Shown here: positions 1 through 8,955 of the stretch, piece after piece
How positions within the stretch are numbered: position 1 is the stretch's first letter
Layout: the number at the start of each line of letters is the position of its first letter
NCBI GenBank assembly: GCA_964419225.1
Contig: CAYQPF010000063.1
Location: 1-26,648, forward strand
Source: CAYQPF01 sp964419225
Lineage (GTDB): Bacteria; Cloacimonadota; Cloacimonadia; Cloacimonadales; CAYQPF01
Length of the DNA: 26,648 nt
Direction of reading: 5' to 3'
Program-made: the position numbers and the translations under genes
Notes under the pieces: model-generated
The model's input: the letters and a program-made list of their open reading frames with translations, nothing else
Databases searched by the model: none
What the model was told of the DNA's origin: nothing

Positions 1-1
1 A

Positions 2-3000
2 ATGGTGACTAACTCCGGGGGCGGTTACAGCCGTTGGAAAGGTCTGGCCGTAACCAGATGGAGGGAAGACCATACTTGTGATAAATGGGGTACTTTCTGC
101 TACATAAGAGATGAGGCAACCAAGGAGTTTTGGTCCACAGCATACCAGCCGACCTTGAAGAAATCCAAGCATTATGAAGCTATATTTTCAGAAGGCAGAG
201 TAGAATTTCGCGGTTCAGACCATGATTATGACAGTTATACGGAAATAGCTGTATCTCCTGAAGATGATATTGAATTACGTCGTGTCCGGATCACAAACCG
301 AGCCAGAATCCGCCGTGAGATAGATGTGACCAGTTATGCTGAAGTAGTCCTGGCTTCATCTGCCTCGGACGATTTGCATCCTGCATTCAGCAATCTCTTT
401 GTTCAAACAGAGATAATCCGAAAACAGAAAGCTATATTATGCACCAGACGGCCACGTTCCGAGAGTGAAAATGAACCCTGGATGTTTCACCTGATGATTG
501 TACATGGCGGAGAAACAGGAAAAATCTCCTATGAGACAGACCGGATGAAATTTATAGGCAGAGGAAACTCTTTAGTAGAGCCTCTGGCTTTAACAGGTGG
601 TATTGAAACAATCAAAGGTGCATTATCTGACACTGACGGATCGGTACTTGATCCAATTGTGGCTATTCGTTACAGAATAACACTTGATCCTGAAGAGTCA
701 GTTACATTGAACATAGTATCCGGAATAGGAGAGACGAGAGAAGCTGCTTTGAGCCTGGTGGAAAAATATCAGGATCGCCGTTTTGCAGATCGTGTTTTTG
801 ATTTGGCTTGGACACACGGTCAGGTTTTATTACGTCAATTCAATGCTTCTGAGGCAGATGCACAGCTTTATGTCCGATTGGCCAGCTCGATAATTTATGC
901 TAATGCAAGTTTACGTGCAGATTCAAGTATCTTGATGAAAAATCAACGGGGCCAGTCAGGTCTTTGGGGTTATTCCATTTCAGGAGATCTGCCTATTGTC
1001 CTGCTGCAGATTGAAGATCCCGCCAACATAGACCTGGTTCGGCAGATGGTTCAGGCCCATGCCTATTGGCGGATCAAAGGCCTGGCTGTTGATCTGGTAA
1101 TTTGGAATGAAGATCATGCAGGCTATCGGCAATTACTCCATGACCAGATCATGGACTTGATTGCTTCAGGCATAGATGCAAATCTTATGCTTCAACCCGG
1201 TGGTATTTTCTTAAGACCCGCGGACCAGATTGCCGAAGAAGACCGCATTCTGATTCAGACAGTTGCAAGGGTCATCATTTCCGATAAACGGGGAACCCTG
1301 TCAGAGCAGATCAATGGACGTAGTATTATGGAAATTGCTGTCCCTTACTTAACTCCGACTAGAACACTCCGATCTAAAGTTTTGCCTATAGCACCATCAC
1401 CCAGGATTGATCTGACCTTGTACAATGGACTGGGCGGTTTTACAAAAGATGGTAGAGAATATGTCATTACTACAGCTCAAAGTCAGTTAACACCTGCACC
1501 CTGGGTGAATGTGATTGCCAATAAGAATTTTGGTACTGTTATTTCCGAAAGCGGTCCACTATATACCTGGTGTGATAATGCTCATGAATTAAGGTTAACT
1601 CCCTGGGCTAATGATCCTGTCAGTGATTCCGGCGGGGAAGCTTTTTACCTGCGTGATGAAGAAAGAGGCCATTTCTGGTCACCAACTCCCTTGCCCTGCA
1701 GAGGAGCAACCTCCTACGTGACGAGGCATGGCTTTGGTTATAGCGTTTTTGAGCATACAGAACACGGTATTAGTTCAGAATTATGGATTTATGTAGCATT
1801 AGACAGCCCGATCAAATTTGCTGTTTTAAAGGTTAAGAATGAATCAGGGCGTTTCAGGCGTTTATCTGCTACAGGTTATGTAGAGTGGGTGTTAGGTGAT
1901 TTGCGTCCTAAAACTACCCTGCATGTGGTCACGGAAATTGATAGAAACAGCGGTGCTCTTTTTGCCCGTAATCCTTATAATAATGGTTTCCGGGAAAAAA
2001 CAGCCTTCTTCGATGTTGATGAAACAACACGTACGGTTACATGTGATCGTACCGAATTTATAGGGCGAAATGGAACTTTACACTCACCTGCCGCATTGAT
2101 TAAATCACGTTTATCAGGTAGAGCTGGAACAGCAATGGATTCCTGCGGTGCAATTCAAGTTTGTTTTGATCTATCAGCCGGTCAGGAACGTGAAATAGTC
2201 TTCCGACTTGGTATGGGCCGGGATACAGCAGATGCAAGAAATTTGGTAAACAGGTTCAGGGGACCTACAGCTGCCAGAGCTGTACTCGAAAAGGTCTGGG
2301 AGCATTGGGCTCACACTCTGGGTACTGTTATTGTAGATACTCCTGATCAATCATTAAATGTATTGGCAAACGGTTGGCTTATGTATCAAACTTTAGCCTG
2401 CAGACTCTGGGCCAGAAGTGCAACTTATCAATCGGGAGGAGCCTTTGGGTTCCGTGATCAACTTCAGGATTCCCTGGCTTTGCTCTATGCAAGACCTGAT
2501 CTGGTCCGTGAACACTTGCTTTTATGTGCTTCCCGGCAATTCTTAGAAGGCGATGTTCAGCACTGGTGGCATCCACCTACCGGAAGAGGTGTGCGAACAC
2601 GTTGTTCCGACGATTATCTCTGGCTGCCTTTTGTGACTTGGAACTATGTACATACAACTGGTGATACAGGAGTTTTGGATGAACAAATCCACTTTCTGCA
2701 GGGCCGCCCTGTTAATGAAGATGAGGATTCTTATTACGATCTTCCCGGTCGTACCGAAGAAAAAGCAAGTCTCTACGAACATTGCGTCAGAGCTGTCCGG
2801 AATGGACTCAAATTCGGTGTTCATAGTCTTCCTCTAATTGGAACAGGAGATTGGAATGACGGGATGAATCTGGTTGGTGAAAAAGGTAAAGGGAAGAGTG
2901 TTTGGCTGGGATTTTTCCTGTTTGAAGTGCTCAATCGATTCTCTGAGATTGCCAGACTCCATGAAGATAAATTTTTTGCTGACAGCTGTACTAAAAGTGC

Positions 3001-3820
3001 TTTGGATCTGCAGAAAAATATTGAGAAAAATGGTTGGGATGGAGATTGGTACCGCAGGGCATACTTTGATGACGGTACTCCCCTGGGATCATCTGCCAGT
3101 CCTGAATGCCGTATAGATTCCATCGCTCAGAGCTGGTCAGTTCTTTCGGGAGCAGGTGATCCTGAACGATCTGTCAGGGCAATGAATTCTCTGGAAAAAC
3201 ATCTGGTCAATCGTAAAAATGGACTGGTTCAACTGCTCGATCCTCCTTTTGACAAGTCAGACCTTAATCCGGGCTATATCAAGGGTTATGTCCCCGGTGT
3301 CAGAGAAAATGGCGGACAATATACTCATGCTGCCATCTGGGCGATCATGGCTTTTGCCCGTTTAGGCGATGCAAAACGTGCCTGGGATCTTTTCAATATG
3401 ATCAATCCCGTAAATCATTCCAGATCAAGAGAAGAGACTGCTGTTTATAAGGTAGAACCTTATGTCGTGGCCGCGGATGTTTATGCTACTCCTCCACATA
3501 CCGGAAGGGGTGGATGGACTTGGTACACTGGCTCTGCTGCCTGGATGTATCGTTTGATCCTCGAATCTCTTATAGGCTTAAAACTGGAAGTTAATAAGCT
3601 TAGCTTTAAACCTTGCCTGCCAATAGATTGGGAATCTATAACTATTCATTACCGCTTCCAGGAAACTGTTTACCATATCACCATCCTCCAGATTCACGAT
3701 GAAAAAGCGATAATGTCTGTATTAGTTGATGGCAAAGAACAACAGGATAAAAGAATAATTATGACTGACGATCGTAAAGAGCATTGGGTGACAGTTAAGG
3801 TTGAACTATTGACTCCTTAA
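2..3820 (+). CDS. Cyclic beta-1,2-glucan synthase, C-terminal part (GH94 family), 5'-truncated by window edge
   Basis: The visible 1272 residues resemble the C-terminal region of NdvB/ChvB-type cyclic beta-1,2-glucan synthases. In that family a membrane glucosyltransferase part makes the glucan and the GH94 phosphorylase part trims it by reversible phosphorolysis. Two glycosyltransferase-36-type beta-sandwich regions are visible: one opens with NSGGGYSRWKGLAVTRWRED, the other starts near residue 500 (WVNVIANKNFGTVISESGP). An (alpha/alpha)6 catalytic region follows, with GAFGFRDQLQDS, the acid-bearing GTGDWNDGMNLVG near residue 946, ENGGQYTHAAIWAI, and GRGGWTWYTGSAAWMYR near the end. The ATG at base 2 is not a true start: the first residues are already internal family sequence, and full-length members have well over 2000 residues. 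The stop overlaps the converging S41 gene by 15 bp. A stand-alone 1,2-beta-oligoglucan phosphorylase is the alternative, but it would normally have only one such N-terminal sandwich. By eye the gene is richer in G+C than the rest of the window. Confidence 0.85.
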   Translation: MVTNSGGGYSRWKGLAVTRWREDHTCDKWGTFCYIRDEATKEFWSTAYQPTLKKSKHYEAIFSEGRVEFRGSDHDYDSYTEIAVSPEDDIELRRVRITNRARIRREIDVTSYAEVVLASSASDDLHPAFSNLFVQTEIIRKQKAILCTRRPRSESENEPWMFHLMIVHGGETGKISYETDRMKFIGRGNSLVEPLALTGGIETIKGALSDTDGSVLDPIVAIRYRITLDPEESVTLNIVSGIGETREAALSLVEKYQDRRFADRVFDLAWTHGQVLLRQFNASEADAQLYVRLASSIIYANASLRADSSILMKNQRGQSGLWGYSISGDLPIVLLQIEDPANIDLVRQMVQAHAYWRIKGLAVDLVIWNEDHAGYRQLLHDQIMDLIASGIDANLMLQPGGIFLRPADQIAEEDRILIQTVARVIISDKRGTLSEQINGRSIMEIAVPYLTPTRTLRSKVLPIAPSPRIDLTLYNGLGGFTKDGREYVITTAQSQLTPAPWVNVIANKNFGTVISESGPLYTWCDNAHELRLTPWANDPVSDSGGEAFYLRDEERGHFWSPTPLPCRGATSYVTRHGFGYSVFEHTEHGISSELWIYVALDSPIKFAVLKVKNESGRFRRLSATGYVEWVLGDLRPKTTLHVVTEIDRNSGALFARNPYNNGFREKTAFFDVDETTRTVTCDRTEFIGRNGTLHSPAALIKSRLSGRAGTAMDSCGAIQVCFDLSAGQEREIVFRLGMGRDTADARNLVNRFRGPTAARAVLEKVWEHWAHTLGTVIVDTPDQSLNVLANGWLMYQTLACRLWARSATYQSGGAFGFRDQLQDSLALLYARPDLVREHLLLCASRQFLEGDVQHWWHPPTGRGVRTRCSDDYLWLPFVTWNYVHTTGDTGVLDEQIHFLQGRPVNEDEDSYYDLPGRTEEKASLYEHCVRAVRNGLKFGVHSLPLIGTGDWNDGMNLVGEKGKGKSVWLGFFLFEVLNRFSEIARLHEDKFFADSCTKSALDLQKNIEKNGWDGDWYRRAYFDDGTPLGSSASPECRIDSIAQSWSVLSGAGDPERSVRAMNSLEKHLVNRKNGLVQLLDPPFDKSDLNPGYIKGYVPGVRENGGQYTHAAIWAIMAFARLGDAKRAWDLFNMINPVNHSRSREETAVYKVEPYVVAADVYATPPHTGRGGWTWYTGSAAWMYRLILESLIGLKLEVNKLSFKPCLPIDWESITIHYRFQETVYHITILQIHDEKAIMSVLVDGKEQQDKRIIMTDDRKEHWVTVKVELLTP

Positions 3821-6073
3821 ATAAGACAAAGCTGCTTCCAAAATTTCATCCTTACCGGACTGAACACCTTGCTCGGTGGGATGGACAATAATATCCGGGA
3901 TGACACCAATTCCGTGGAATCGGCTTCCGTCCGGATTCTTGACAAATCTTCCTGTGAACCAGGTGCTGAATTGGCCGGGTAAATCCAGATTAATTACATT
4001 ACCCGTCGATCCCGATGTCGGTTCTCCCAGTATGGTTGCACATTTAAAATACTTGGCCAGGGCTAGGAAACTTTCTGATTTACTTTGACTGGATGCGTTG
4101 CACAGAAACACTGTTTTCCCTTTGATTCTCGGCTGAGCAGGATTTCTTTGACTGGTTTGTGATTTAGGTAATGGATTTTTTAGATCTGAGTCAGGATAAA
4201 TAATTGCATTCAAACTGCCCATATAAGCAACTTTTATTGAATCTATGAAGTTCGGTAATAAAGTATCAAACATAAAGGGCGGATATCCCCGGAAATCAAT
4301 TATAATTTTCTTTGCCTGTGCTAATTCAGGCAAGTGTTTATTGTATTCAGCCTCCCTCATATTATTAATATTCAGATAAACTATGCCATCCTCAAATACT
4401 TTTAGTGTATCCTGTGGAAAAATATATTTATATTGACTGGCATTTATAAAATCTATCTTTCTTTCTGAAATCCTACCGTCAGGCAACTTAAATGTGAAAA
4501 TTGCAGTTGTATCACCTGTAATTCTAACTGCTCTGTTGAATAGTAAGTTATTGGTGGCTTGCTCAGATGCTCTGATAAAAAAAGGTTTAGCTTCCTGCAT
4601 GAATTTCTTGAATTTCTTGCCATTGTAAGATAAAACCTCAGAACCAAGGGGGAGATTTGTGATGCAGGAATCTGTTTTGGTGACCATCCACTTCTTCTCA
4701 ATTAACTGCACACCGAAGGGAGGAATTTTATCCGGCAAAATGGGATGTCTTATTCCGGTATGTGAGTCAAAAGTCTTTGATGACATCGCAGACAATGTAT
4801 AAAATGTGTCTGTTACTGATGTGTCTCGTAAAGCTTTTGTGAGACTATATGTCAGAACCTTATTCCAATTCGTATCAGTATAATTCCAGTAAGGATAAAA
4901 ATGCTGTAAAGCACTCCAATAGATAATTACCGCACTTATTCGGTTAAAAGCTGAATCAGTATTTTTTGTATCAATAGTAGTAAGTGCTTTTGTTAAATTT
5001 GACAGCTTCAAGGTATCCAATCGGGGATATGTGCGATCCTGATCTGTATAAAGAGCGAGTGGAAATGTGCAAAACAGTTTGTGGTTAAGCTGTTTCTCAC
5101 ACATCAAGGATAATGGCGAATCAGCAACATGAGGTGCATCGGAATGATGCACAAATTTCTGATCCTCAGCAACAGTGCGGATCACGAGAAGTTTTTTACC
5201 ATCAATGGTTTCCACAAAACAATCTTTATTCCCGGCATAGTCCATATTCCTGGGAGTAGAAATTTGTGTTGGGATCTTGCCATCACTACAGCTTGAAATG
5301 AAATCATCTTTCAGTAATTGCCACTGGTTATTGATTTTTACTTCGATTTTCATAGAATCGAGCAGAATTGTACTCTTACTTTCCAGAGATTGCATCCATT
5401 TTATCTCATATGCATCTGCCGGAGTCTTGATTTCAAGTTCTTTCCTGGACCATTCGGAGGTGATTACTGTATCTGATTTGCTATCAACAACACTGTCATA
5501 AGAGTCATTTATATTGCCATACATAAATACCGTACTATTGGAAGTCTTATCGATAGTTTTTACATAATAGCTCAATCTGTAAGTTGTTGAAGGTTTGGGA
5601 GAAAAAGTCTTAGTAATAAAATACAAGATTGGTAATTTGTCCTTGGGAAAGGGGAGAGATTTATTAACCCGGATCTGTTTATAACCGAGATTGAGGGTGT
5701 TAAACATTCCAATATGCTGCCAATAGGTCAGATTGTAATCTTTTATTTCCAGTGGCATCGGTATTGTTGCTTTTCTGCTCGCATTCTCTTTGTTGGAATA
5801 GAAAATCAGCCCGGCAGTAAAGGGATCAAATAGAGTATGCAAGATTGCTTTTAACTCATCTGTTGATTTAGCCTTGAGTACTTCTTCAGTTCCATAAACT
5901 GCAAATTTATCCCAATTTATCAATTGTGCCTCATCCGAAGGATGGAAGAAACGGATATAACCGTAAAGCCTGGAAAACGCCTCCAGATTCTCTACTTTCT
6001 GAGTTTCTGTGCTGCTCAAAATATTGCTAACCAAAATACTGAATATGATAATTATAATATACTTTATCTTCAT
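3806..6073 (-). CDS. Secreted S41-family (C-terminal processing/tricorn-like) peptidase
   Basis: This 755-residue protein begins with a hydrophobic signal peptide (MKIKYIIIIIFSILVSNILS), so it should act outside the cytoplasm. A helical N-terminal region (ENLEAFSRLYGYIRFFHPSD) of the kind seen in large bacterial S41 proteins comes first. A beta-rich region around residues 140-250 looks like a carbohydrate-binding-type jelly roll. A PDZ-like segment (GVQLIEKKWMVTKTD, LGSEVLSYNGKKF) and the S41 core follow, with IIIDFRGYPP and the probable nucleophile serine in SSQSKSESF near residue 664, then ILGEPTSGSTGN. No lysine lies about 25 residues after the serine, so it fits the tricorn/IRBP-like branch better than the Ser/Lys Tsp/CtpA branch. 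The ATG at 6073 was chosen because GGAGG sits five bases upstream; an in-frame TTG at 6085 overlaps that site. Substrate unknown. Confidence 0.82.
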   Translation of the reverse strand: MKIKYIIIIIFSILVSNILSSTETQKVENLEAFSRLYGYIRFFHPSDEAQLINWDKFAVYGTEEVLKAKSTDELKAILHTLFDPFTAGLIFYSNKENASRKATIPMPLEIKDYNLTYWQHIGMFNTLNLGYKQIRVNKSLPFPKDKLPILYFITKTFSPKPSTTYRLSYYVKTIDKTSNSTVFMYGNINDSYDSVVDSKSDTVITSEWSRKELEIKTPADAYEIKWMQSLESKSTILLDSMKIEVKINNQWQLLKDDFISSCSDGKIPTQISTPRNMDYAGNKDCFVETIDGKKLLVIRTVAEDQKFVHHSDAPHVADSPLSLMCEKQLNHKLFCTFPLALYTDQDRTYPRLDTLKLSNLTKALTTIDTKNTDSAFNRISAVIIYWSALQHFYPYWNYTDTNWNKVLTYSLTKALRDTSVTDTFYTLSAMSSKTFDSHTGIRHPILPDKIPPFGVQLIEKKWMVTKTDSCITNLPLGSEVLSYNGKKFKKFMQEAKPFFIRASEQATNNLLFNRAVRITGDTTAIFTFKLPDGRISERKIDFINASQYKYIFPQDTLKVFEDGIVYLNINNMREAEYNKHLPELAQAKKIIIDFRGYPPFMFDTLLPNFIDSIKVAYMGSLNAIIYPDSDLKNPLPKSQTSQRNPAQPRIKGKTVFLCNASSQSKSESFLALAKYFKCATILGEPTSGSTGNVINLDLPGQFSTWFTGRFVKNPDGSRFHGIGVIPDIIVHPTEQGVQSGKDEILEAALSYLRSQ

Positions 6074-6091
6074 AGAATCCTCCAAAATCTT

Positions 6092-6119
6092 AATATAAAA
6101 TAAATTTTATCTGAGTCAA
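6092..6119 (-). promoter_or_regulatory. Candidate housekeeping promoter for the S41 peptidase gene
   Basis: On the minus strand TTGACT (6119-6114) is followed after 16 bases by TATATT (6097-6092). Transcription would start near 6085, leaving only about a dozen leader bases before the ATG, with the GGAGG just inside the transcript. This is a consensus match only. Confidence 0.4.
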
Positions 6120-6516
6120 GCTGAAAATTAAACTTAATCTTAAAGAGCTCTCAAAAATTAGTCATTTTTAGATTACTTACTTTACTATATAACTATTTTT
6201 AATACAATATAATCCTGTTGCCATCTATGAAAATATAGCATACATTTCATAAATCCTTACAAAATCCGATTTATCTGCTATGACTACATCATATTTTTGA
6301 TCACTTTTTGTAAAATGCTTCTCTCTTGCTCCTTAATTGCTTCCCTTAACAAACCCTTTACTTTTGTTTTTAAAACATAAATATGTGTTAGTGTTTCCTG
6401 TTATCTGTACTTTTCCTTTACCAAAAATATTGTTTTGATCGCTTTATTTACTCATTTTTGTACTAAATTTTAATATTTACTTAATTCCTAACCTGGACAA
6501 GTAGAATCAAAAAAGC
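6120..6516. other. AT-rich intergenic stretch, nothing recognised
   Basis: About 400 bases between the start of the S41 gene and the end of the RCC1-repeat gene, both read leftwards. It is very AT-rich and broken by stops in all frames. I saw no hairpin terminator after the RCC1 gene stop, no RNA gene and no short ORF with a ribosome binding site. Confidence 0.5.
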
Positions 6517-8493
6517 TTATTTTAATATTGTAATTTTTTTGGAGTTAATATGTTTACCGTTTATTGATAACCGTAAGAGATAAATACCACAAGAAACAGG
6601 AACTCCCTTTTCATTTAATCCATTCCAATGTAATTGGTTCGGAGTTGAATTAAGTTTGAAAGACTTCACGATTTGTCCCTTAATGTTATACACTGTCAAA
6701 GTTCCTTTTGCCTGTGGGCCTACTTTTGCACTAATATTGAAGGTGCTCGATTCACGGAAAGGATTAGGATAAACTGAAATTATTGATAAGGTTTCGGGAA
6801 TTAGTTCAAAATCTTTATTATGCAAAGGTCCATTCTGAACCAAAGCTGTAGCAAAATGTCCTCCAGCGGAGATTGCTAAATAATCATTTCTGGGAAAGAT
6901 ATTACCGATCCGATATCTGTCTTGTCCCCAAAAAACTACAGTTCCGTTTGATCTTAACGCTAAATTGTAACTACCACTCGCAGAAACTGCTATAAAATCG
7001 TTCCCGGTTGGAACATCACATTCACCCCAGTGATTATTACCCCAAGCCACGATGCTACCATTTGCTTTTAGTGCAATACAATGATTATAACCAGCTGAAA
7101 TTGCAGTATAATCATTACCCACAGGAACATTGCACTGTCCAAATAAATTGCTACCCCAAGCACTTAGAGATCCATCTGTTTTTAACGCAAGACTATGACA
7201 TTGGCCAGCTGAAATATCCCTAAAATCGTTTCCACCAGGAGCATTACATTGACCATCTTCATTTTTCCCCCAAGCTAATATAGATCCATCTGTTTTCAAA
7301 GCAAGATTATGGTAAAAACCTGCCGAAATATTCGTAAAGTCATTTCCGCCAGGAGCATTACATTCACCATAATTATTATCTCCTCCCCATGTAATAATAG
7401 ATCCATCATTTTTCAAGGCAACATTATGATAACTTCCTGCTGAAATGACAGAGAAGTTGTTTCCTGCGGGGGTATTACATTGTCCACTTATACCATAACC
7501 CCATGAGACAACAGAGCCGTCTAATTTTAAAGCAAGACAATGATTTGCTCCTGAGGAAATTGAAGTAAAATCATTAGTCCTTGGTACATTAAACGTTCCA
7601 TTTGACGGATCTCCCCAGTAAACTAATTCCCCATTGTTTTTAAGGGATACACTGAAATATCCTCCAGCTGCTAATTCTGAATAATCATTACCCTCAGGCA
7701 CATTACATTGTCCATCATCATTGCTTCCCCATGCAACAAGCGAACCATCCGCCCTTATTGCCAAAGCGTGATTTAATCCAGCTTCGATAGCTATAAAATC
7801 ATTGCCATATGGTACGCTATCTTGACTATAACCATCATGCCCCCATGCTAATATTGTACCATCAGATTTCAGTGCCAAACCACAAGAATTGAAAGTTGCA
7901 GAAATGGCTATAAAGTTATTACCTAAAGGTACATTACAAGCACCATCAATGTCCAGACCCCATGCAATTAAGGATCCATCTGATTTTAATGCAATACTAT
8001 AAGGCATACCAGCTGCAACAGCAATAAAGTTGTTTCCTCCAGGAACAAGGCATTGGCCAAAATAGTTACTGCCCCAAGCAAGCAAAGTTCCATCTGATTT
8101 TAGTGCTACACTGTGTGAATATCCTGCTGATATTGCTATATAATTATTGCCTTCAGGGACATTGCATTCACCATGTTCGTTATTACCCCAGGCAACTAAC
8201 GAACCATCTGATTTTAAAGCAAGACTGTGAGAAAATCCTGCTGCAATATCAATAAAATCATTTCCGGCTGGGACATTGCACTGATCGACCGAGTTCAATC
8301 CCCAAGCTGCTATAGATCCGTCTGCTTTAAGGGCAATAGTAAAATACATGCCTGCATCTATTTTTTCAATATTATTTCCCAGTACATTACCGACCATTAA
8401 GCCCCAAGTCGTTATATATCCGTTGCTTGACTGGGAGAATAAACAAACAGACATTTGTAAAAATATAAATAAATACATTATTGCTTTCTTCAC
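6517..8493 (-). CDS. Exported RCC1-repeat protein with C-terminal T9SS/FlgD-type sorting domain
   Basis: The 658-residue product starts with a signal peptide (KKAIMYLFIFLQMSVCLFSQ) and continues with 14 RCC1-type units from about residue 29 to 555. A typical unit reads AWG-N-x-GQCNVPxGNDFxxIxAGxxHSLALKxDGSL and is 38 residues long (39 in two units). Such repeats fold into beta-propellers that usually mediate protein binding. The last 85 or so residues form a sorting domain: VYPNPFRESSTFNIS, GTLTVYNIKGQIVKSF, LHWNGLNEKGVPVSCGIYLL. This implies export and surface attachment or release. The start is GTG at 8493, preceded by AAGGAGA at four bases. Ten of the 13 well-formed units carry a cysteine in the [QEA]C-x-[VTA]P position, unusual for an exported protein unless the cysteines are paired or bind a ligand. 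The binding partner cannot be told from sequence. It appears to be a single transcription unit. Confidence 0.85.
   Translation of the reverse strand: MKKAIMYLFIFLQMSVCLFSQSSNGYITTWGLMVGNVLGNNIEKIDAGMYFTIALKADGSIAAWGLNSVDQCNVPAGNDFIDIAAGFSHSLALKSDGSLVAWGNNEHGECNVPEGNNYIAISAGYSHSVALKSDGTLLAWGSNYFGQCLVPGGNNFIAVAAGMPYSIALKSDGSLIAWGLDIDGACNVPLGNNFIAISATFNSCGLALKSDGTILAWGHDGYSQDSVPYGNDFIAIEAGLNHALAIRADGSLVAWGSNDDGQCNVPEGNDYSELAAGGYFSVSLKNNGELVYWGDPSNGTFNVPRTNDFTSISSGANHCLALKLDGSVVSWGYGISGQCNTPAGNNFSVISAGSYHNVALKNDGSIITWGGDNNYGECNAPGGNDFTNISAGFYHNLALKTDGSILAWGKNEDGQCNAPGGNDFRDISAGQCHSLALKTDGSLSAWGSNLFGQCNVPVGNDYTAISAGYNHCIALKANGSIVAWGNNHWGECDVPTGNDFIAVSASGSYNLALRSNGTVVFWGQDRYRIGNIFPRNDYLAISAGGHFATALVQNGPLHNKDFELIPETLSIISVYPNPFRESSTFNISAKVGPQAKGTLTVYNIKGQIVKSFKLNSTPNQLHWNGLNEKGVPVSCGIYLLRLSINGKHINSKKITILK
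6829..8409 (-). repeat. Tandem coding repeat, 114-bp period (14 RCC1 units)
   Basis: The DNA encoding the RCC1 units repeats every 114 bp (117 bp in two units), always in frame. Units are diverged at the nucleotide level but keep the codons for AWG, GND/GNN, AG and LALK-DGS. The first and last units are the most degenerate, as expected for propeller closure or array ends. Confidence 0.85.
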
Positions 8494-8513
8494 TGAATCT
8501 CCTTTAAGGGTTC

Positions 8514-8955
8514 AAAAAATTAAATTAAACATCATTGTTAGCACTTTTTTAGTCAAGAAATTTATGTGTTAATTCGGAGGATATGTTGAGGAGGCTGAAG
8601 CCCATTAGAAATAAGGATTGTTTGTGAATAGTAATTGCCATTAGTTAAAAAACTAAACAATTGCTTAATAATCAGCATAAGTAATCAAATATTGCTTCCT
8701 TATGTGATGTCCATCAATAGGTCCGGCATTTATACCGGGTAAAAATAACATATCCCTCTCTCTCGTAGGCAACTTTCTGATTTATTAAGAAAACTCTGTT
8801 TGACATGCTTAAACTAATCTGATAATGTGAATTTAAATTGATGAGAATTTGTCCATGAAGAGATTTGCAAGAATTAGGATTAATGGCTGGATTTAATTGA
8901 ACAGACATGCTCTGGAATCTCTTTGCTAATTCATTTCATTTATATTGGAGACAGT
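8514..8955. other. Intergenic stretch between divergent genes, with one possible 14-codon ORF
   Basis: About 440 bases separate the divergent RCC1 and membrane-protein genes. On the minus strand a TTGACT (8556-8551) could be the -35 of the RCC1 gene, but no good -10 follows. On the plus strand CGGAGG at 8575-8580 precedes ATG (8583) or TTG (8586), opening a reading frame of at most 14 codons that ends at TGA 8625-8627. It could be a leader peptide or the remnant of a lost gene. A 64-codon minus-strand frame at 8714-8908 has no ribosome binding site or recognisable product. Confidence 0.4.
8800..8826 (+). promoter_or_regulatory. Candidate promoter for the two-helix membrane protein gene
   Basis: TTGACA (8800-8805) is followed after 15 bases by GATAAT (8821-8826), close to the sigma-70 consensus except for the short spacer. 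The predicted transcript would have a leader of roughly 120 bases before the ATG at 8956. No known riboswitch fold was recognised in that leader. Confidence 0.4.

Noticed and set aside
2379..3123. Several 60-100 codon frames on both strands inside the GH94 gene
   Set aside because: They are out-of-frame shadows of a clearly conserved coding sequence.
6837..8409. RCC1 repeat DNA as a candidate minisatellite with phase variation
   Set aside because: Units differ too much in nucleotide sequence for slippage and all are whole codons in an intact frame.
8714..8908. 64-codon minus-strand ORF in the gap before the small membrane-protein gene
   Set aside because: No ribosome binding site, no recognisable motif, and it overlaps the better-supported plus-strand promoter.
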